A stretch of DNA of 64,000 nt from Amphiura filiformis (taxonomy: Eukaryota > Echinodermata > Ophiuroidea > Amphilepidida > Amphiuridae): contig NW_027305509.1 of NCBI RefSeq assembly GCF_039555335.1, positions 620,001 through 684,000 of the forward strand. Reading direction: 5' to 3'. Of this stretch, positions 12,271-24,588 are shown piece by piece (within the stretch, counting starts at the first letter, position 1; the number at the start of each line of letters is the position of its first letter). A program made the translations under genes and the position numbers. The notes beneath the pieces are model-generated. The model was not told the origin of the DNA, ran no database searches, and saw only the letters and a list, made by a program, of their open reading frames with translations.

Positions 12271-12449
12271 GAGATAGCCTCCTCATGCATACAGGAGGAG
12301 CAAGGTATTTTTCAGGTAGTATGTACATCGGTGATAGAAGCGGAACCATTGGAGAAGGATGAGGTACTCAAGGATACCTTGGTACTTAAACCCATGTCAA
12401 ATGAGGAGCTATTGCATTTGCCTCCTTTGGAACCCAAGGAATCGGTGAG

Positions 12450-13852
12450 TGATGTACATATAGGTGAAAACTTAGATGAGACACAAACAAATGCAGTCAA
12501 AAGACTACTAGGAAGTTATCACGAAGTCTTAACTGATCTTCCAGGAAAGACAAACTTAGGTGAGCATGAAATTAAGCTAATAGATGAGGAACCAGTGAAG
12601 AGAAAACCCTATCCTATACCCCATGCTTTGAGGGACAAGGTAAAGGAAGAAGTGCAAACTATGTTGAAAATGGGAATCATAGAACGAAGCAACAGTCCAT
12701 ATGCTAGTCCATTAGTTATTTGCAAGAAATCAGATGGTTCAGATCGTTATTGTATTGACATGCGTCTTATAAATCAGAAAACGATTTTTGATGCTGAACC
12801 TATTGCTGATCAGGAGGAAATTTTTGCCAAGTTGGCAACAGATCATTATTTCACGAAAATTGATCTAAGTAAGGGATATTGGCAAATCCCTATGGCTGAG
12901 AGTTCAAAGAAATACACAGCCTTTGTGACGCCCAATGGACTGTATAGCTTCAAGATGATGCCATTTGGTTTAGTAAACGCCCCAGCCACTTTTAGCAGAA
13001 TCATGAGAATTCTATTGGAGGGTGTAACTAAAGTAGACAATTATATAGACGACATTCTGATCCATACCGAGACTTGGGAAGAACACATGAGTAAGGTAAA
13101 AGAGGTATTTAGTAGGCTAAGAAGAGCTAAACTCACAGCTAGGCCCACAAAGTGCTTTGTAGGGTATGAGGAAATTGAATTCCTAGGTCATGTGGTAGGT
13201 CATGGATGTGTGAAGCCAAAACGTGACAAAATTGAAGCCATTCAGGATGCAAAATGTCCAGTGACAAAAAAACAGTTGAGGTCATTTTTGGGATTGATAG
13301 GATTCTATAGGAAATACATCCCAAATTTCGCTGCTGTTGCATCTCCTCTCACAGACAAAACCAAAAAGGTTTGCCAAACAAAATTGAATGGGGAGAAAGT
13401 CAGGACATAGCATTTCGGACACTCAAGAGCAAACTGATACAATCACCAATTTTGCATTTGCCCGTCCTGAACCAGCAATTTACTTTGCGGACAGACGCGT
13501 CAGATACAGGAGTTGGGGCAGTACTTTTGCAAGACTTTGACAGTGAGAAATTTCAATTGCTTTTGCAAGCAAGAAGCTTACAAAATGTCAGAAGGCATAC
13601 TCCGTCATGGAACGAGAGTGTTTAGCTGTGATATGGGCAGTTAGGAAATTTGAACCATATTTGTACGGTCGAGAATTCATTCTAGAAACAGACCATCAGC
13701 CCCTTCGGTGCATCCAAAAATCGATTGTGGCAAATGGTCGTATCATGAGATGGGCATTGGCTCTACAGCCCTATAGATATAGAATTGTGTCCATCAAAGG
13801 TCAGGACAACGTAGGCGCAGACTACATGAGTAGGTGTATAGTCGCAGGATAA
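12450..13852 (+). CDS. Reverse transcriptase and RNase H region of the Gmr1-like element (fossil)
   Basis: The RT carries the gypsy landmarks: a GIIERSNSPYASPLV fingers motif, FTKIDLSKGYWQIPM, FVTPNGLYSFKMMPFGL, the catalytic YIDDILI box and FLGHVV. After the connection segment (LRSFLGLIGFYRKYI), an RNase H domain follows with TDASDTGVGAVLLQ, a Glu-rich ERECLAVIWAV helix and TDHQPL. The coding region ends just before the polypurine tract, so nothing follows RNase H. Confidence 0.92.
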
Positions 13853-13965
13853 GAACCATGCAGAAATCCAGAGCCAAAATTGTAGCGAAGCTATTTTCCA
13901 TTTTAGATGAAAATTTTATTTTTGTTTTATCTGTTGAAGCAAAATGTGTAGGCACATTTTCTTTT

Positions 13966-13975
13966 AAGGGGGGAG
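13966..13975 (+). other. Polypurine tract
   Basis: AAGGGGGGAG lies just upstream of the 3' LTR and would prime plus-strand synthesis. Confidence 0.8.
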
Positions 13976-13980
13976 TTATT

Positions 13981-16041
13981 TGTCAGTACAGATACCAAAA
14001 TTAAACTTTCATTTATTTTTTGTGATTTGGAAAACTTTAGCTTAGTGCATGATTTGGTCAACCAGCTGAGAGTTGCCAGTTGATAGGCCTGTGATTTACC
14101 TGTTTATTAAAATGGATCAGTCTTATTCTGTTCATCTTTTGTTATTTTATGTCAAGTGTAATAATACAATAGAACACTATCAAATATGCATAAGGTTAAA
14201 CTAATTGTAGGCAAGCATACATTGTGAAGAGGGAGTCCTCACTTCCAGACAAGACTTGGTCAAGTGAACACACACAATATTTTGTGTGTGTGTGTTGCAA
14301 AATTGATCGCATCATCAGTATATTTTTTTGAGAACACAATTGTTCTTGTTTTATACCAGTATAAGACCTATCCAAGCCAAAGATAGGCTTTGCAATTATT
14401 ATTGTACCCAGGCAGAGGGTGGTATAAGTTGGCATAATTATTATCATCACACTATGGAGTTGTGAAGATAGAGCTGTTGGAGTCACACAGCTGTGTGTGA
14501 GTTTGAAAGGCGATCTGCAACTGAATTGGAAGTCACCAAAACTGACGGATGAAGTAAGTTTATAAAACTCTTAATTGTTATTGCTATTGTGTTAAATTAT
14601 ATGCATGCATGATACTGTATGTTGTTATTCTTAATGTATTATTTTAAAGTTTAAAAACAAACTGGTGGAAATTGATTGTATTTGAAGAACAAAGAAGTTT
14701 AAGATTTCCCGCCAAAATTGGAGAACAAAGAACTTGCATGTTTACATGATTGTTAATTGGAGATATACTCATGCACTTATACATGTAATATGAATAGAAT
14801 GGAATGAGTATCATGTGTATAAAAATTATCCCCAAGATTTACTTTGGTACTTGTATTATCACCACTTGGGTAATTTTATTAAATGTTTCAGTTCTCGACC
14901 GATACATCCAACCATGAACCAGACAATGTTTGCCGTTACCAAATCCCTGTGAATTAATCAGCTGTAATCAGTGACGGTTTGGCCACCCTAACTAAGAAAA
15001 CCAATCTGTAGAGATTCGGGGTCAGCACACCATCAACCAATTCCAGGACGGCTGCATACGAACCATGGTTCCAACTAAATATGTTTAAAAATGTCGGTAT
15101 TGATTTTTTTTTCAAATTAAATAATGGACTTGAACTGAAATGAACTGAGAACTCCAATATTCAACTTAACTCAGGTACCCATCAAACGAAGCAGTTGAAT
15201 TTTATACATCATTGTCAAAGATATTTAATTATTATGTGAAATCGTTATTCGTGTATGTTATCTATTTAATATTGAAAGACACGAATAAGTTACTCATCAA
15301 AACGAAGCATTTGTATTTTGTTAATTATGGTCTAGGACCTTTAATTTATTTTAAATTGTTATATGTGTGGATATTAATATGTGATTTTGAATTACACAAC
15401 ATTGATTGAAGATTTGATGTATTGATCACAATACTTCAACTGAAATTTATTTTTGAGTGAATTACTTCAAAAATAGGTCAGTGTATTATTTGATATTTTC
15501 GGCTATCATTTTTTTTTATTGAAATAAATTGCTTTGTGAATCAGTCAATGTTACCCATTCAGATAAGTTGCAATTATTGAATTATCTGAAAACATTAATT
15601 TGTTTTCAATTAAGCATTTATCAGTCGTTGTAAAATACAATTAGGGTAAAAAGAGCTGATTGATTCCTTACACCTTACCTATTATATTGTTGCATGTGAG
15701 TTGAGATTAAGTATAAGGAATAATCACCTCTTACCCACTTTAACTTTTGTTCAGTTGAACAATAATACTTGTTTAAATTGTTTGATTTTATGATTGGATC
15801 TAATCAATTAAGTCAGATTATTGAAAGAAGTTGTATGTATGTAGTTTAAAATGTTATAATGTAAATGCACTTTTGTTAATATAAAAGAACAACAGAAGAT
15901 ATACTATTCTAAGAACATATTAAATGAAATAATCATTTAAAGATTTAAATTACTGTTGTCTTGTGTTCCTAATTCTTATTTGTGTGAACAGTACCGCTGT
16001 TTTTAATTATAATCCAACATGTTCATCCTTCGGGTGTGACA
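13981..16041 (+). repeat. 3' LTR of the Gmr1-like element
   Basis: 2061 bp and nearly identical to the 5' LTR. The length difference comes mainly from one indel of about 40 bp. It is followed at once by CCCTG, the right target duplication. Confidence 0.95.
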
Positions 16042-16046
16042 CCCTG

Positions 16047-16500
16047 GTACACAAGTTTTTATTTTATTTCTTGTTGTCATGGGGTTCGGGTCAGAAAAAA
16101 TCCTGAAGTAAAGTGAATCCAGCCCCTTTTGGTGACAGGATAAGATAATGGTACAAATGTGCGCGAAGCGCTCGAAAATTTTGCCATATTGAAGCTAAAT
16201 TGATGAAATATGGTTCAAAGCTTGAATAAATTTGCGCGAAGCGCGAAGAATTGCAATATGGGGGCTAAAATGGTCGGAAATTATGTTAACTAGGTCAGAA
16301 ACCCACACACAGGCGTCAACATTGTATGGACCATCCCCTACCAAAATATTTGGGGGGGGGGGGATCTACGCCTATGAACTTTAGAGCGTATGAATCCTGT
16401 ATCGGAGGACGACTTTTATTAGACAGTTTTGGAAATGCAGTTCAAAAGGAGAAACTCCAACGTCTAGGGGATTATAGATGATTATGTATTCAAAACCACT
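16047..16500. other. No gene; scattered GCGCGAAGCGC words
   Basis: Repetitive-looking sequence with GCGCGAAGCGC-type words around 16160-16250 and a G tract near 16352. It is the flank of the LTR element. I could not delimit a family. Confidence 0.35.
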
Positions 16501-17872
16501 CTGCCATTAAAGCCTATGGAAGTGGAAGTTAAGGCATCAAATAATTTGTTTCGCGCTTATTTAACAGGGTGGAAGCAGAGGGTTGATAATTTGGGTGTTA
16601 ATTCCGACTGGCTTCCCGTTGTTTTAGGGGTGCCCCAAGGTTCAATATTGGGGCCTATGTTTTTTCTTTTATACATGAATGGCATGCCCAGTATTGCCCA
16701 GAATTCGTCTTTAGCTTTGTTTGAAGATGACTATGTTATAAAAACATATCTGATGTCTCTGATTGTCGCATGCTCCAAAGTGATATTGATGCATTATTTA
16801 ATTGGAGCAAAACTTGGGATCTCCATTTTCATCCCTCTAAATGCCAGATCATATCAATCACCAGACGTAGGAATGCAGTTCGTCATGATTATAAAATGAA
16901 TGGTGCCGTTCTAGACCGCGTTAGTTCCATCAAAGATCTTGGTCTTGATATTTCCTCATCTTTCACTTGGGGTTATCACATTAACAGGGTTGTTAAAAAG
17001 TGTAACAAAAAACTTGGTATGATTAAACGCACCATTGGCTTTAATGCCCCTCATAATGTTTCCAGGACTTTGTACTCAGCCTTGGTTCGTAGTGATTTGG
17101 AATATCGCAGTCCCCTCTGGAGTGGTACCTCAAAGCGCAACATCCAGAAAGTTGAGGGAGGGGGTCCGGAGAAGGGCAACTAAATTCATTTTAGATTATC
17201 CCATGGGTGAGTACAAAGAAAGGTTAACCAAGCTAACTCTTCTTCCATTAAGTTTTAGAAGAGAATATGTTGATCTCAAATATATTTTTCAAGTACAATC
17301 TGGGATTATATGACATAAATCTAGATGATTATGTAGTTTTTAATGGTATTAACAAAGACCGTCCCACCATCAGATTTTCCTCTGATCCTTTGTTGCTGGT
17401 AAATCAGCTTTCTAAAACTGAGTGCCACACGATGGGCTTTTTTTCAGCGTATGGTGCCCATTTGGAACCAGCTCCCTAGTATTATCAGATCTACAAAATT
17501 CCGTTGCTTCATTTAAGCAACATGTTTTGGAGTTTTACCAGTCCAAATTTGCTCGCACCTTTGATGCAACTTGTGTTTGCAGTTGGACCTGTTTTTGTAA
17601 TTGCCCAAATTGCAGGCAAACGTAACTTAACCTGCATTTTCCCCCTATAATTTATTTGTCCCTTCCCTTCTTTTTTGGATTTGGTGGGGCGGTCTTAGAG
17701 GTGCCTGGCACCTGTTCGCTCCAGCCATTCACTGGACTTTTTGAAACAACTTTTGTTCCTTTCACGATATTGTGTAATTTTTGATGTAACTTACGTGCAA
17801 TATTATATTTTTGCGTAATTCTGTGCCAGTGATAAAGTGTAATAAATAAATAAATAAAATAATAAAATAAAT
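16500..17872 (+). pseudogene. 5'-truncated LINE, CR1/Jockey group
   Basis: Pieces in several frames read LTGWKQRV, then GVPQGSILGPMFFLLYMN (RT motif 4), then ALFEDDYV, where the expected [F/Y]ADD box reads FEDD. Next come the thumb and post-RT region (SSIKDLGLDISSSFTWGYH and LVRSDLEYRSPLWSGT), and a Cys-rich end (CVCSWTCFCNCPNC, near 17565-17620). The 3' end is an AATAAATAAATAAATAAAATAA-like tail. At least three frameshifts are needed to read it. The endonuclease and the first half of the RT are absent. Confidence 0.85.
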
Positions 17873-18360
17873 AATCGTGAGCCGTAAATTATGAATGAAA
17901 ATACGTCAATTTAAGAACAATAGTTTCCGCATTTCCTCACAGACTACATAATTACGTTTTATGTATTATTTAATTAAAAGACCAGTTATTGGAAATCTAA
18001 TTTGGTTTGGGTAAAAAACATGCCACATGTTGCTTGAAATTACTGATTGAATTAGATTAAAATGATTTTTTGCTCCAAACGTCATGATTTTTTGCTCCAA
18101 ACGTCAAGCTTGGTATATACTTTTGTGTGTGCTTATGACGTACACAAATTCAGCTTGCAAAACGAAGTTTTATCATGACTTCCACTTCAAGGGTATTAAG
18201 TTCCCGTATAAAGGGCCTTATTTTACTTGAGCAAGTACTGTAGCATACTTTTGGAATAGTATAGCAGGTGCATAATATTTTTTAAATATAACATGTAATA
18301 GGTTGTGTCTGCTAAGAGAGCAGGGAGGAGGAGAGGGAGGGCAATGGAATGGGACAGGGA
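17873..18360. other. No recognised feature; short tandem duplication at 18063-18107
   Basis: A 22-base unit (ATTTTTTGCTCCAAACGTCA) occurs twice in tandem at 18063-18107. Nothing else is recognised. Confidence 0.4.
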
Positions 18361-18369
18361 TGTGCATTG

Positions 18370-18900
18370 GCGGTGATTGGTTGGTTGGTTGAATGAACAA
18401 ACGATTGATTGATTATATGATTGATTAATCAATTGATTGATGGTTGATTTAATGAATGAATGATGATTGATCTGATTATCTGAAATACGAGTCATCAATT
18501 AATCAAATGATAAATCAAACAATTCAATCAATTAACTACTCACCCATCTATCAATCAATAATTATTCCTTTGATCGATCGATCAATTCACATTATTAGTG
18601 TCGCAATTAATGTGTCCTGATGTAAAAAATATCAATCAATCAAGTAATCAATCAATTTAAATCAATTTGTAATCAGTCTCTCAATTGATTTATAGGTCTC
18701 AATCAATCAATTAATTAATCAATCAATTATTCATTCATTCAATAATAATTTTATTACAAATTGCATTCCTTCATAATTCGTATGCATGATATTAATTCAT
18801 TCACGCATTTACACATTCAAAATTGATTCATTCACTCATCAATTAATCATTCACTCACTCATCAATCAAGTGACTGATTAATCATCAATGGAATGATAAA
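18370..18900. repeat. Degenerate ATCA/TGAT simple-sequence region
   Basis: Long runs of GATTGATT, ATCAATCA, ATTCATTC and related words with interruptions. The orientation switches from TGAT on the left to ATCA on the right, so parts could pair. The short reading frames here are repeat artefacts. Confidence 0.85.
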
Positions 18901-19602
18901 TGGAGCAATTTAAATACTCAGTTCTGATATGATTAGTATTTGATCAAAAAATCTGTAAACAAAGAAGTAAGCAAGCAAGAATGAAAATAAATCAAATAAA
19001 GGAAAATTTATCGATATAAGCTATAATTTAGCGGGAAAATACAAAAACGTTCGATGAAGCACGGTCCTACACGCGAAAGCTCGCGAAGGTGTTGTTTAGT
19101 TGGGAGAGAGGGTCAAAAAGATCAATTACGTTTGTAAAAAAATATATATTTTAGGTCAATATCGGTTAAGATCTTTTGGTCTGGAATTTTCAACATTTCA
19201 CACTTACGTTTCAGGGAGTGAGGGTCAGTATCCTAATGAAAGCAAATTCGTTAACAAGACGTTGTCGAACTTTTGGTATGTTCTCTTATTTATCTATTAG
19301 GACTAGCAGGGAAACAAACTCAATGCAAACACTGTTTTGCTTTGCAGTTTGGCCCAGGTGTTAAACCAAATACATCAAAATATAACAAAAAATAATATAT
19401 GAAATTGAAAATTAATTAAAATTTAAATTAACAAGTTGTAAAAAATTACCCCCTCACGCATATTCTCACCCACTCACTTCAAGTTAAATATACTTTTGAT
19501 CATACTATTGATTTATTGATTAATTGTAAGATCAAAGACCCATCGATTATAATATGAATGATGAATTGATCAATCGACAAATTCGCAACTTTTGCGTTCG
19601 AC
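18901..19602. other. No recognised feature
   Basis: A+T-rich unique-looking DNA. Two short overlapping reading frames (19100-19364) show no domains. Confidence 0.4.
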
Positions 19603-19606
19603 TTAA

Positions 19607-20296
19607 GGGAACTGGAATGAGCGTTTTGAGCGTTTCGACAGTATTTTTTGTGGGAGCACATCAGACATATCGAATTGCATTCTAAATACAAAGAATGTCT
19701 TTCTGATTTCAAATATTTTTCATTTTATGGAATTTACGATATAATATCAAATATTTTTCATTTTATGAAATTTACGATATAATACAAATTTTATGACAAA
19801 TTAATAAAATTGGATATTTTTCACATTTTTGAGATTAACAGTCCTCGAAGTAAATTTTATAAATTTAATGATATATTCTTAAAGTGTATGTAGCTGGGAG
19901 GAAAAACCGACGATCAATTGAAAATTTTGACCTTTCATATTGAAGATATGGATTTTTTTCCCCAAAAGACCTATTTTTTGTTGATGTTTTGGGGAAAAAA
20001 TCCATATCTTCAATACGAAAGGTCAAAAATTTTAATTGATCATTGGCTTTTCATCATACCTACATACACTTTAAATATAAATCATCAGATTTATAAAGTT
20101 TACTTCGAGTACTGTTAAATATCAAAAATATCAATTTTAATGATTTGCCATAAAATGTGTATTACATTGCTAATTTCAAAAATCTAAATTAGTTGATATC
20201 AGAAGGACATTCTTCGTATTCAGAATGCGATTCGATATGTCTGATGTGCTCTAATGTCCCACAATAAATACTGCCCAAACGTTCATACCCCTTCCC
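19607..20296. mobile_element. TTAA-flanked palindromic MITE, copy 1
   Basis: About 690 bp, palindromic from end to end. The ends read GGGAACTGGAATGAGCGTTT and, in reverse complement, GGGAAGGGGTATGAACGTTT. The middle pairs the two stretches containing ATATGGATTTTTTTCCCC. TTAA flanks both sides (19603-19606 and 20297-20300), which fits a piggyBac-type target. A second copy is at 61081-61739. No coding capacity is seen. Confidence 0.9.
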
Positions 20297-20565
20297 TTAA
20301 TAAAACTGTCATTCTTTTTCACGCCAATTGAATGATCGCAAATAATTCCGATTTCTTTTTCGCATTATGAACAATCGATTTCATGTTAGCTTTTTCCCGG
20401 TATATCTTATTCATCTGCTCTACTTCGGCTTTTATCTCCATGTTGATTATAATTACATCATCTGAAGTAATTAATTACTTGTTTTACATAATTTTTGACA
20501 AATATCTCCATTTTGATTATCTCTTTGGGATTATCCACAATTCTTCCATATTTTAGTTATCCCGT

Positions 20566-20640
20566 TAAGGCCCAGGAAACGTTTAAATGTCGGGTTATAT
20601 AAAGGGTATAAAACGTTTTAAAAACAGTTAGAAAACATCC
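20566..20640. repeat. Fragment of the CCCAGCAAAC-type repeat
   Basis: Shares ATGTCGGGTTATATAAAG and AAACGTTTTAAAAAC words with the element at 29780-30468. Only one end is preserved. Confidence 0.6.
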
Positions 20641-20650
20641 TTGAAAACTT

Positions 20651-20714
20651 GATATAATATGATATGATATGATATGATATGATATGATATGATAATTGAT
20701 ATGATATGATATGA
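20651..20714. repeat. (ATATG)n microsatellite, possible LINE tail
   Basis: About a dozen ATATG units with one interruption. Read on the minus strand, it directly follows an AATAAAATC-type 3' end sequence (20715-20730). That layout fits the tail of a 5'-truncated CR1-like LINE; this is inference. Confidence 0.7.
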
Positions 20715-20859
20715 TTTTATTAACCTGGACAACATCGCGGCCGAATTGCATTATACAAGAAACACAACAAATATATGAAAGAAACAAAATAAACATATAA
20801 AGCAAAAATATGAATAATGACCTTTGATCCCCAAATAAAAAAACATGTATACGTTGGCT

Positions 20860-21260
20860 AACCGCAATTCATATGTGAACATACAGTAACTATGCTATGT
20901 TTTTCTTAGCTAATAAAATTTTTTGAAGGTATTTTGTTTTATACCGGAAGTGACCCCTTCATGACCTTTGACCCAAAATATGTGTACACCACATAGACAC
21001 TGGGTAGTAACAATGCATGTGCGCAAGTGGCGTCACTGTCCTACGTAATTTGTGGGAGAAGGTGCATTTTGTGTTGAAATCACGTTTTGACCTCTGTGAC
21101 CCCTGCGTGACCATTGACCCCACGAGTTTCATGTGACATGTAGGAGCACAGTCAATGATCATTGTGACCAAGTTAGGTCAAAATCGATGTAAGCATGTGA
21201 GTGCTAGAGCAAATGTAATGGTTGACAGAAGAAAGAAGAAAGAAAGAGAGAGAGATATGA
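20860..21260. repeat. Dispersed repeat rich in TGACC words
   Basis: The part at about 20866-20955 (CAATTCATATGTGAACAT... GCTATGTTTTTCTTAGC) recurs, diverged, at 24710-24805. The following part has many TGACCTTTGACC-like words and ends in an AGAAAGAAAGAGAGAGAG tract (21228-21258), like a retroposon tail. The family is not identified. Confidence 0.5.
20962..20974 (-). promoter_or_regulatory. DR1-like nuclear-receptor site in a repeat
   Basis: TGACCTTTGACCC is the reverse complement of GGGTCAAAGGTCA, a DR1 arrangement. Related words occur at 20818-20830 and 21525-21537. Confidence 0.2.
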
Positions 21261-21616
21261 AAGTAGCCCAGGGCCTATGTGAAGCAGTTGCACAGTGCGC
21301 GGATGTTGTTGTATCACATGTCACATTTGAGTTCAACCTGAGAGGTATCGTCTTGATCGGTGAACTGTAGGCAAAGTGACATCGATTACGCGATGTAGTG
21401 TCAAGACTGTGGATGCGAACAACTCTATTAACTCTATTATATATTATAGTGTCCCACTATACACCACTATGGAACACAGCCGACGAATTGCTATTACCCA
21501 ATGTTTATGTGGTATTTTTATTTGGGGTCAAAGGTCATTAAGGGCTCACTTCCGGTCCGAAACGAAATTCCTTCAAAATGCCCCTTCTGGCATAAATAAT
21601 GCTCTTCAATAATATA

Positions 21617-23969
21617 TAATTGAAGACAGAGATCAGAAAGACTACATGTAGTTTGCGTCTGACGTCACTGTTAATCAACTTCCCTACGATCTTTGATTGA
21701 TTAATAGCGCGTAAGAGGAAGGTCAATTTATCTGGTGCCGATCGTAGAAAAGGAATAGCAGAAAATGGCGAAAAATTACGTACTTTTAAAAGGCAAAAAG
21801 CGACTTTTCTAGGCATTGTTGGCGTGGTGCCTTCGGAAAAGAAAGTTTCCTACTATAAAGACCAAACTTTTGAGATGGTTTGCATGTTTGAAGGTGCAAA
21901 ATTAACAATAAGGCACCCGGTTTTACCGCCGCGTTCAGCAGCCCGACACTTACATACATATACATACATACAACGGCATTTAGATAGCGCAATTTCAAAG
22001 AAATTGTCATTGCACTTAACAGAAAACGTACCCTACTACTAAAGACTACAAAGAAACAAAAATATGCAAAAGAAACAACATAAAATCAGCAATGGTTAAA
22101 AAGATGGGTTTTCAGGCTACGTTTGAAAGTAGTAACTGTGAGAGATGACCTAATGGATGAAGGAAGATTGTTCCAGATTCTGGGTCCAAAGACGCTGAAC
22201 GATCCATCGCTTATCAGTCTGTTGGTCTTAGGAATGATAAGGCGCGTAAGATCTTGATTTGAACGAAGGCCTTCCCTAGTTGGAACATGGATGGTCAGAC
22301 AATCAGAGAGGTAGGGTGGTGCCAGATCGTTCAATGTCTTGTAAATGTAGAGTAGCACTTTTAAGCAATTTCTCTTGTCTATTGGAAGCCAGTGTAACGA
22401 ATTTAAAAGAGGTGAAGATGAGTGACGGCATGGAACTTGGAAGATAATGCGGGCAGCACGGTTTTGTAGTCTTTGTAAGCGAGCAACGTCTTTGCTTCTA
22501 CATCTAGACAGAAGGGCGTTGGCATAATCAATCTTGGATAACACTAGTGCCCGCATGGCATTACTGGATGCATCTTCGGTGACAAACCTACGTATTCTGG
22601 ACAAGTTCCACAAGAGAACGTTAACTGTTTTACAAATAAATGTTATATGGTTAGACATGTACATCGTAGCATCAAAAACAACTCCCAGATTCCTGATCGT
22701 AGCAGATGGAATTACTTCAGCATCACCGATATTGATGTTGGAGATTCAGGGCATATTGCGCGGAGGGGCAGCAATGAAAAACTCGGTTTTGGAGTCATTT
22801 AACTCGAGCACATCACAAAGCATACAATCTCAAACTTCCTCGACACACATGGATAGCTTGAAGATGGCACATGCTGAATGACCAGGAATCTTGGGATTAA
22901 AAAACATATAGATTTGAACCACATCGGCATATATGTGAAAATGTAAACCATGACGACGGATTATGTTAGCAATATATTGAGAATATTTTGTAAACACTCT
23001 TGGCCCAATAATAGAGCCTTGCGGTACGCCACACTCAAAAACATGCCTATCAGACATCACCCCTCCAACAGATACTCTAAACTGACGACCACTTATGTAA
23101 GACTTGAACCACTGTAGGACTGTGCCTTTGATACCAAAGCCATGCTCTAAACGAGAGAATAAAATGTCATGGTCAACGGTATCAAAGGCAGTAGAAAGAT
23201 CAAGCATAATTAAGAAGACTGCCTTGTTATCATCAATGGCCCTAGCAATATCATTGGTCACCTTTAGCAGTGCTGTCTCGGTGGAATGCTTTTCTTTATA
23301 GGCAGACTGATATAATTCATCAAGCTCATTAGCACGCATATGGTCATTGATCTGGATAATTGCAGCCTTTTTAATTACCTTCCCTATGAAGGCGATGTTT
23401 GAGACGGGTCTGTAGTTCTGTTAGTTATTCCAATCTAGATTGGGTTTTTTGAGGATAGGTGTGACAATAATGCTTGTTAGAGATCACCTGGGAAAATACC
23501 ATTTGTTAAAGAAGAGTTAATAATGTCAGTTACACATGGACGAACAATATCAATATTCTCCTTTAGCAGCCAGGTGGGAAGGCTGTCAAGACTGCGTGTT
23601 TTGTTGGCACAATTCATAATAATAGAACGAACATCATCTTCAGTCAATTCTCTGAAATGATCAAGATGATTTTGAATAACAACATCACTATGTAGTGAGG
23701 ACATTGAGTCATTACCTGGAGGAATATCAATTACATTACTACTACTATCTTTAACACTATGTACTATCCTTAACACTACTATCCTTAACACTACTTCTAT
23801 GACTACACTTTATACTAATTCTAATTTTTTCAACTTTTTCATTAAAGAATTCAGCAAACTTGTTGATTAGCACACCAGGTGTGCAATTGTAAGCAAACCG
23901 TGCTCGAGTTTGATTGACAGATGACGTCAGACGCAAACTAGTCTTTTTAATTCTGTCTGTCTTCGATTA
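21617..23969. repeat. Inverted repeat enclosing a LINE
   Basis: Arms at about 21617-21678 and 23909-23969 are reverse complements (GAAGACAGA, AAAGACTA, then TAGTTTGCGTCTGACGTCA). Between them lies the minus-strand L2-type LINE. The simplest reading is a fold-back or TIR element into which the LINE inserted. I cannot see target duplications for the outer unit. Confidence 0.6.
21945..23874 (-). pseudogene. 5'-truncated L2-type LINE
   Basis: Read on the minus strand: an RT N-terminal piece (KFAEFFNEKVEKIRISIK, then LTEDDVRSIIM and LDSLPTWLLKE), the RT core (HSTETALLKVTNDIARAID, LDLSTAFDTVDHDIL, GVPQGSIIGPRVF), then the post-RT region (ALVLSKIDYANALL, LHWLPIDKR, FGPRIWNNLPSSI and a terminal FKRSLKTHLFNHC). 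The catalytic box reads YADV where YADD is expected, so this copy would be inactive even without its frameshifts. The 3' end is GCGCTATCTAAATGCC followed by GTATGTATGTATAT. The endonuclease is missing. Confidence 0.9.
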
Positions 23970-24489
23970 TAGCAGAGTGATACCATGTGCACACGTGCAT
24001 TGACATTACCCGGTATCTAGAGATTTTTGGATCAATGGTCATTAAGGTGTCACAACACGGCTGTATTGGTGGTCTTAGACCACAGCTGTGTCTAGTTCTT
24101 CCAAAACCGGTGACCTGTTACCAGTAACATTTTGAGGAATTTGCTCAATATCATCTGTCATATATATGTATTTTTATGATTGTAGAATAAAGATGAAGAT
24201 ATTTGTAACCAGCTCCAACAAAACCCGGAACAAGTCGCCAGATATGTATTTGAGTTATAGGCCTTTAAAGATGACATTCCCATAAAAACAAATTAAATGT
24301 TGGAATTCATAATTTCATGGTATTTGACTGTGGGACTAAGTGGACTTTCAACTCATTGAAAGTATTTATTAAAAAGAGGTTTATTTAATCAATAAATAAC
24401 GGTTGAAATATGATAATCCCTATTCAATCCTGTGTATCCATATCTTGAAAAGTATTGATGCTAGTAATATAATTTTGATATCATTGCAG

Positions 24490-24588
24490 GTACTTTTGCT
24501 GCCACAACAGGAGCAGGTATTGGTGTAGGTGGACGTGGACCTGAAGGTGGAGGTGGAGAAGCAGGTCCTGGTGCCACATCAAGTGCAG
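24490..24588 (+). CDS. Possible internal exon, Gly/Thr-rich
   Basis: A 99 bp stretch preceded by ATTGCAG and followed by GGTATTTT, hence possible splice sites. In phase 1-1 it would encode GTFAATTGAGIGVGGRGPEG and then a Gly-rich run ending ATSSA, compatible with a low-complexity linker of a secreted or surface protein. The alternative is a terminal exon: the frame stays open through ILGPK to a TAA, with AATAAA about 5 bases on. The pyrimidine tract is weak. A fragment of the same gene as the exons at 50-63 kb is possible but not shown. Confidence 0.35.

Larger units (their letters stand above)
6698..16041 (+). mobile_element. Ty3/gypsy LTR retrotransposon, Gmr1-like
   Basis: A 9.3 kb element with two long LTRs, each starting TGTCAG and ending GTGACA, and a 5 bp target duplication (CCCTG at 6693-6697 and 16042-16046). 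A primer binding site and a polypurine tract sit directly inside the LTRs. The coding order is gag, protease, integrase, reverse transcriptase, RNase H. Integrase before RT is the order of Ty1/copia, but the proteins are Ty3/gypsy type; this is the hallmark of the Gmr1 group described from deuterostomes. The LTRs differ by roughly a dozen substitutions plus one indel of about 40 bp by my reading, so the insertion is young. It looks structurally whole, but its coding region carries about half a dozen breaks. No envelope gene is seen. Confidence 0.93.

Noticed and set aside
13860-13965. Possible envelope gene after RNase H in the LTR element
   Set aside because: Only about 110 bp separate the end of the coding region from the polypurine tract.
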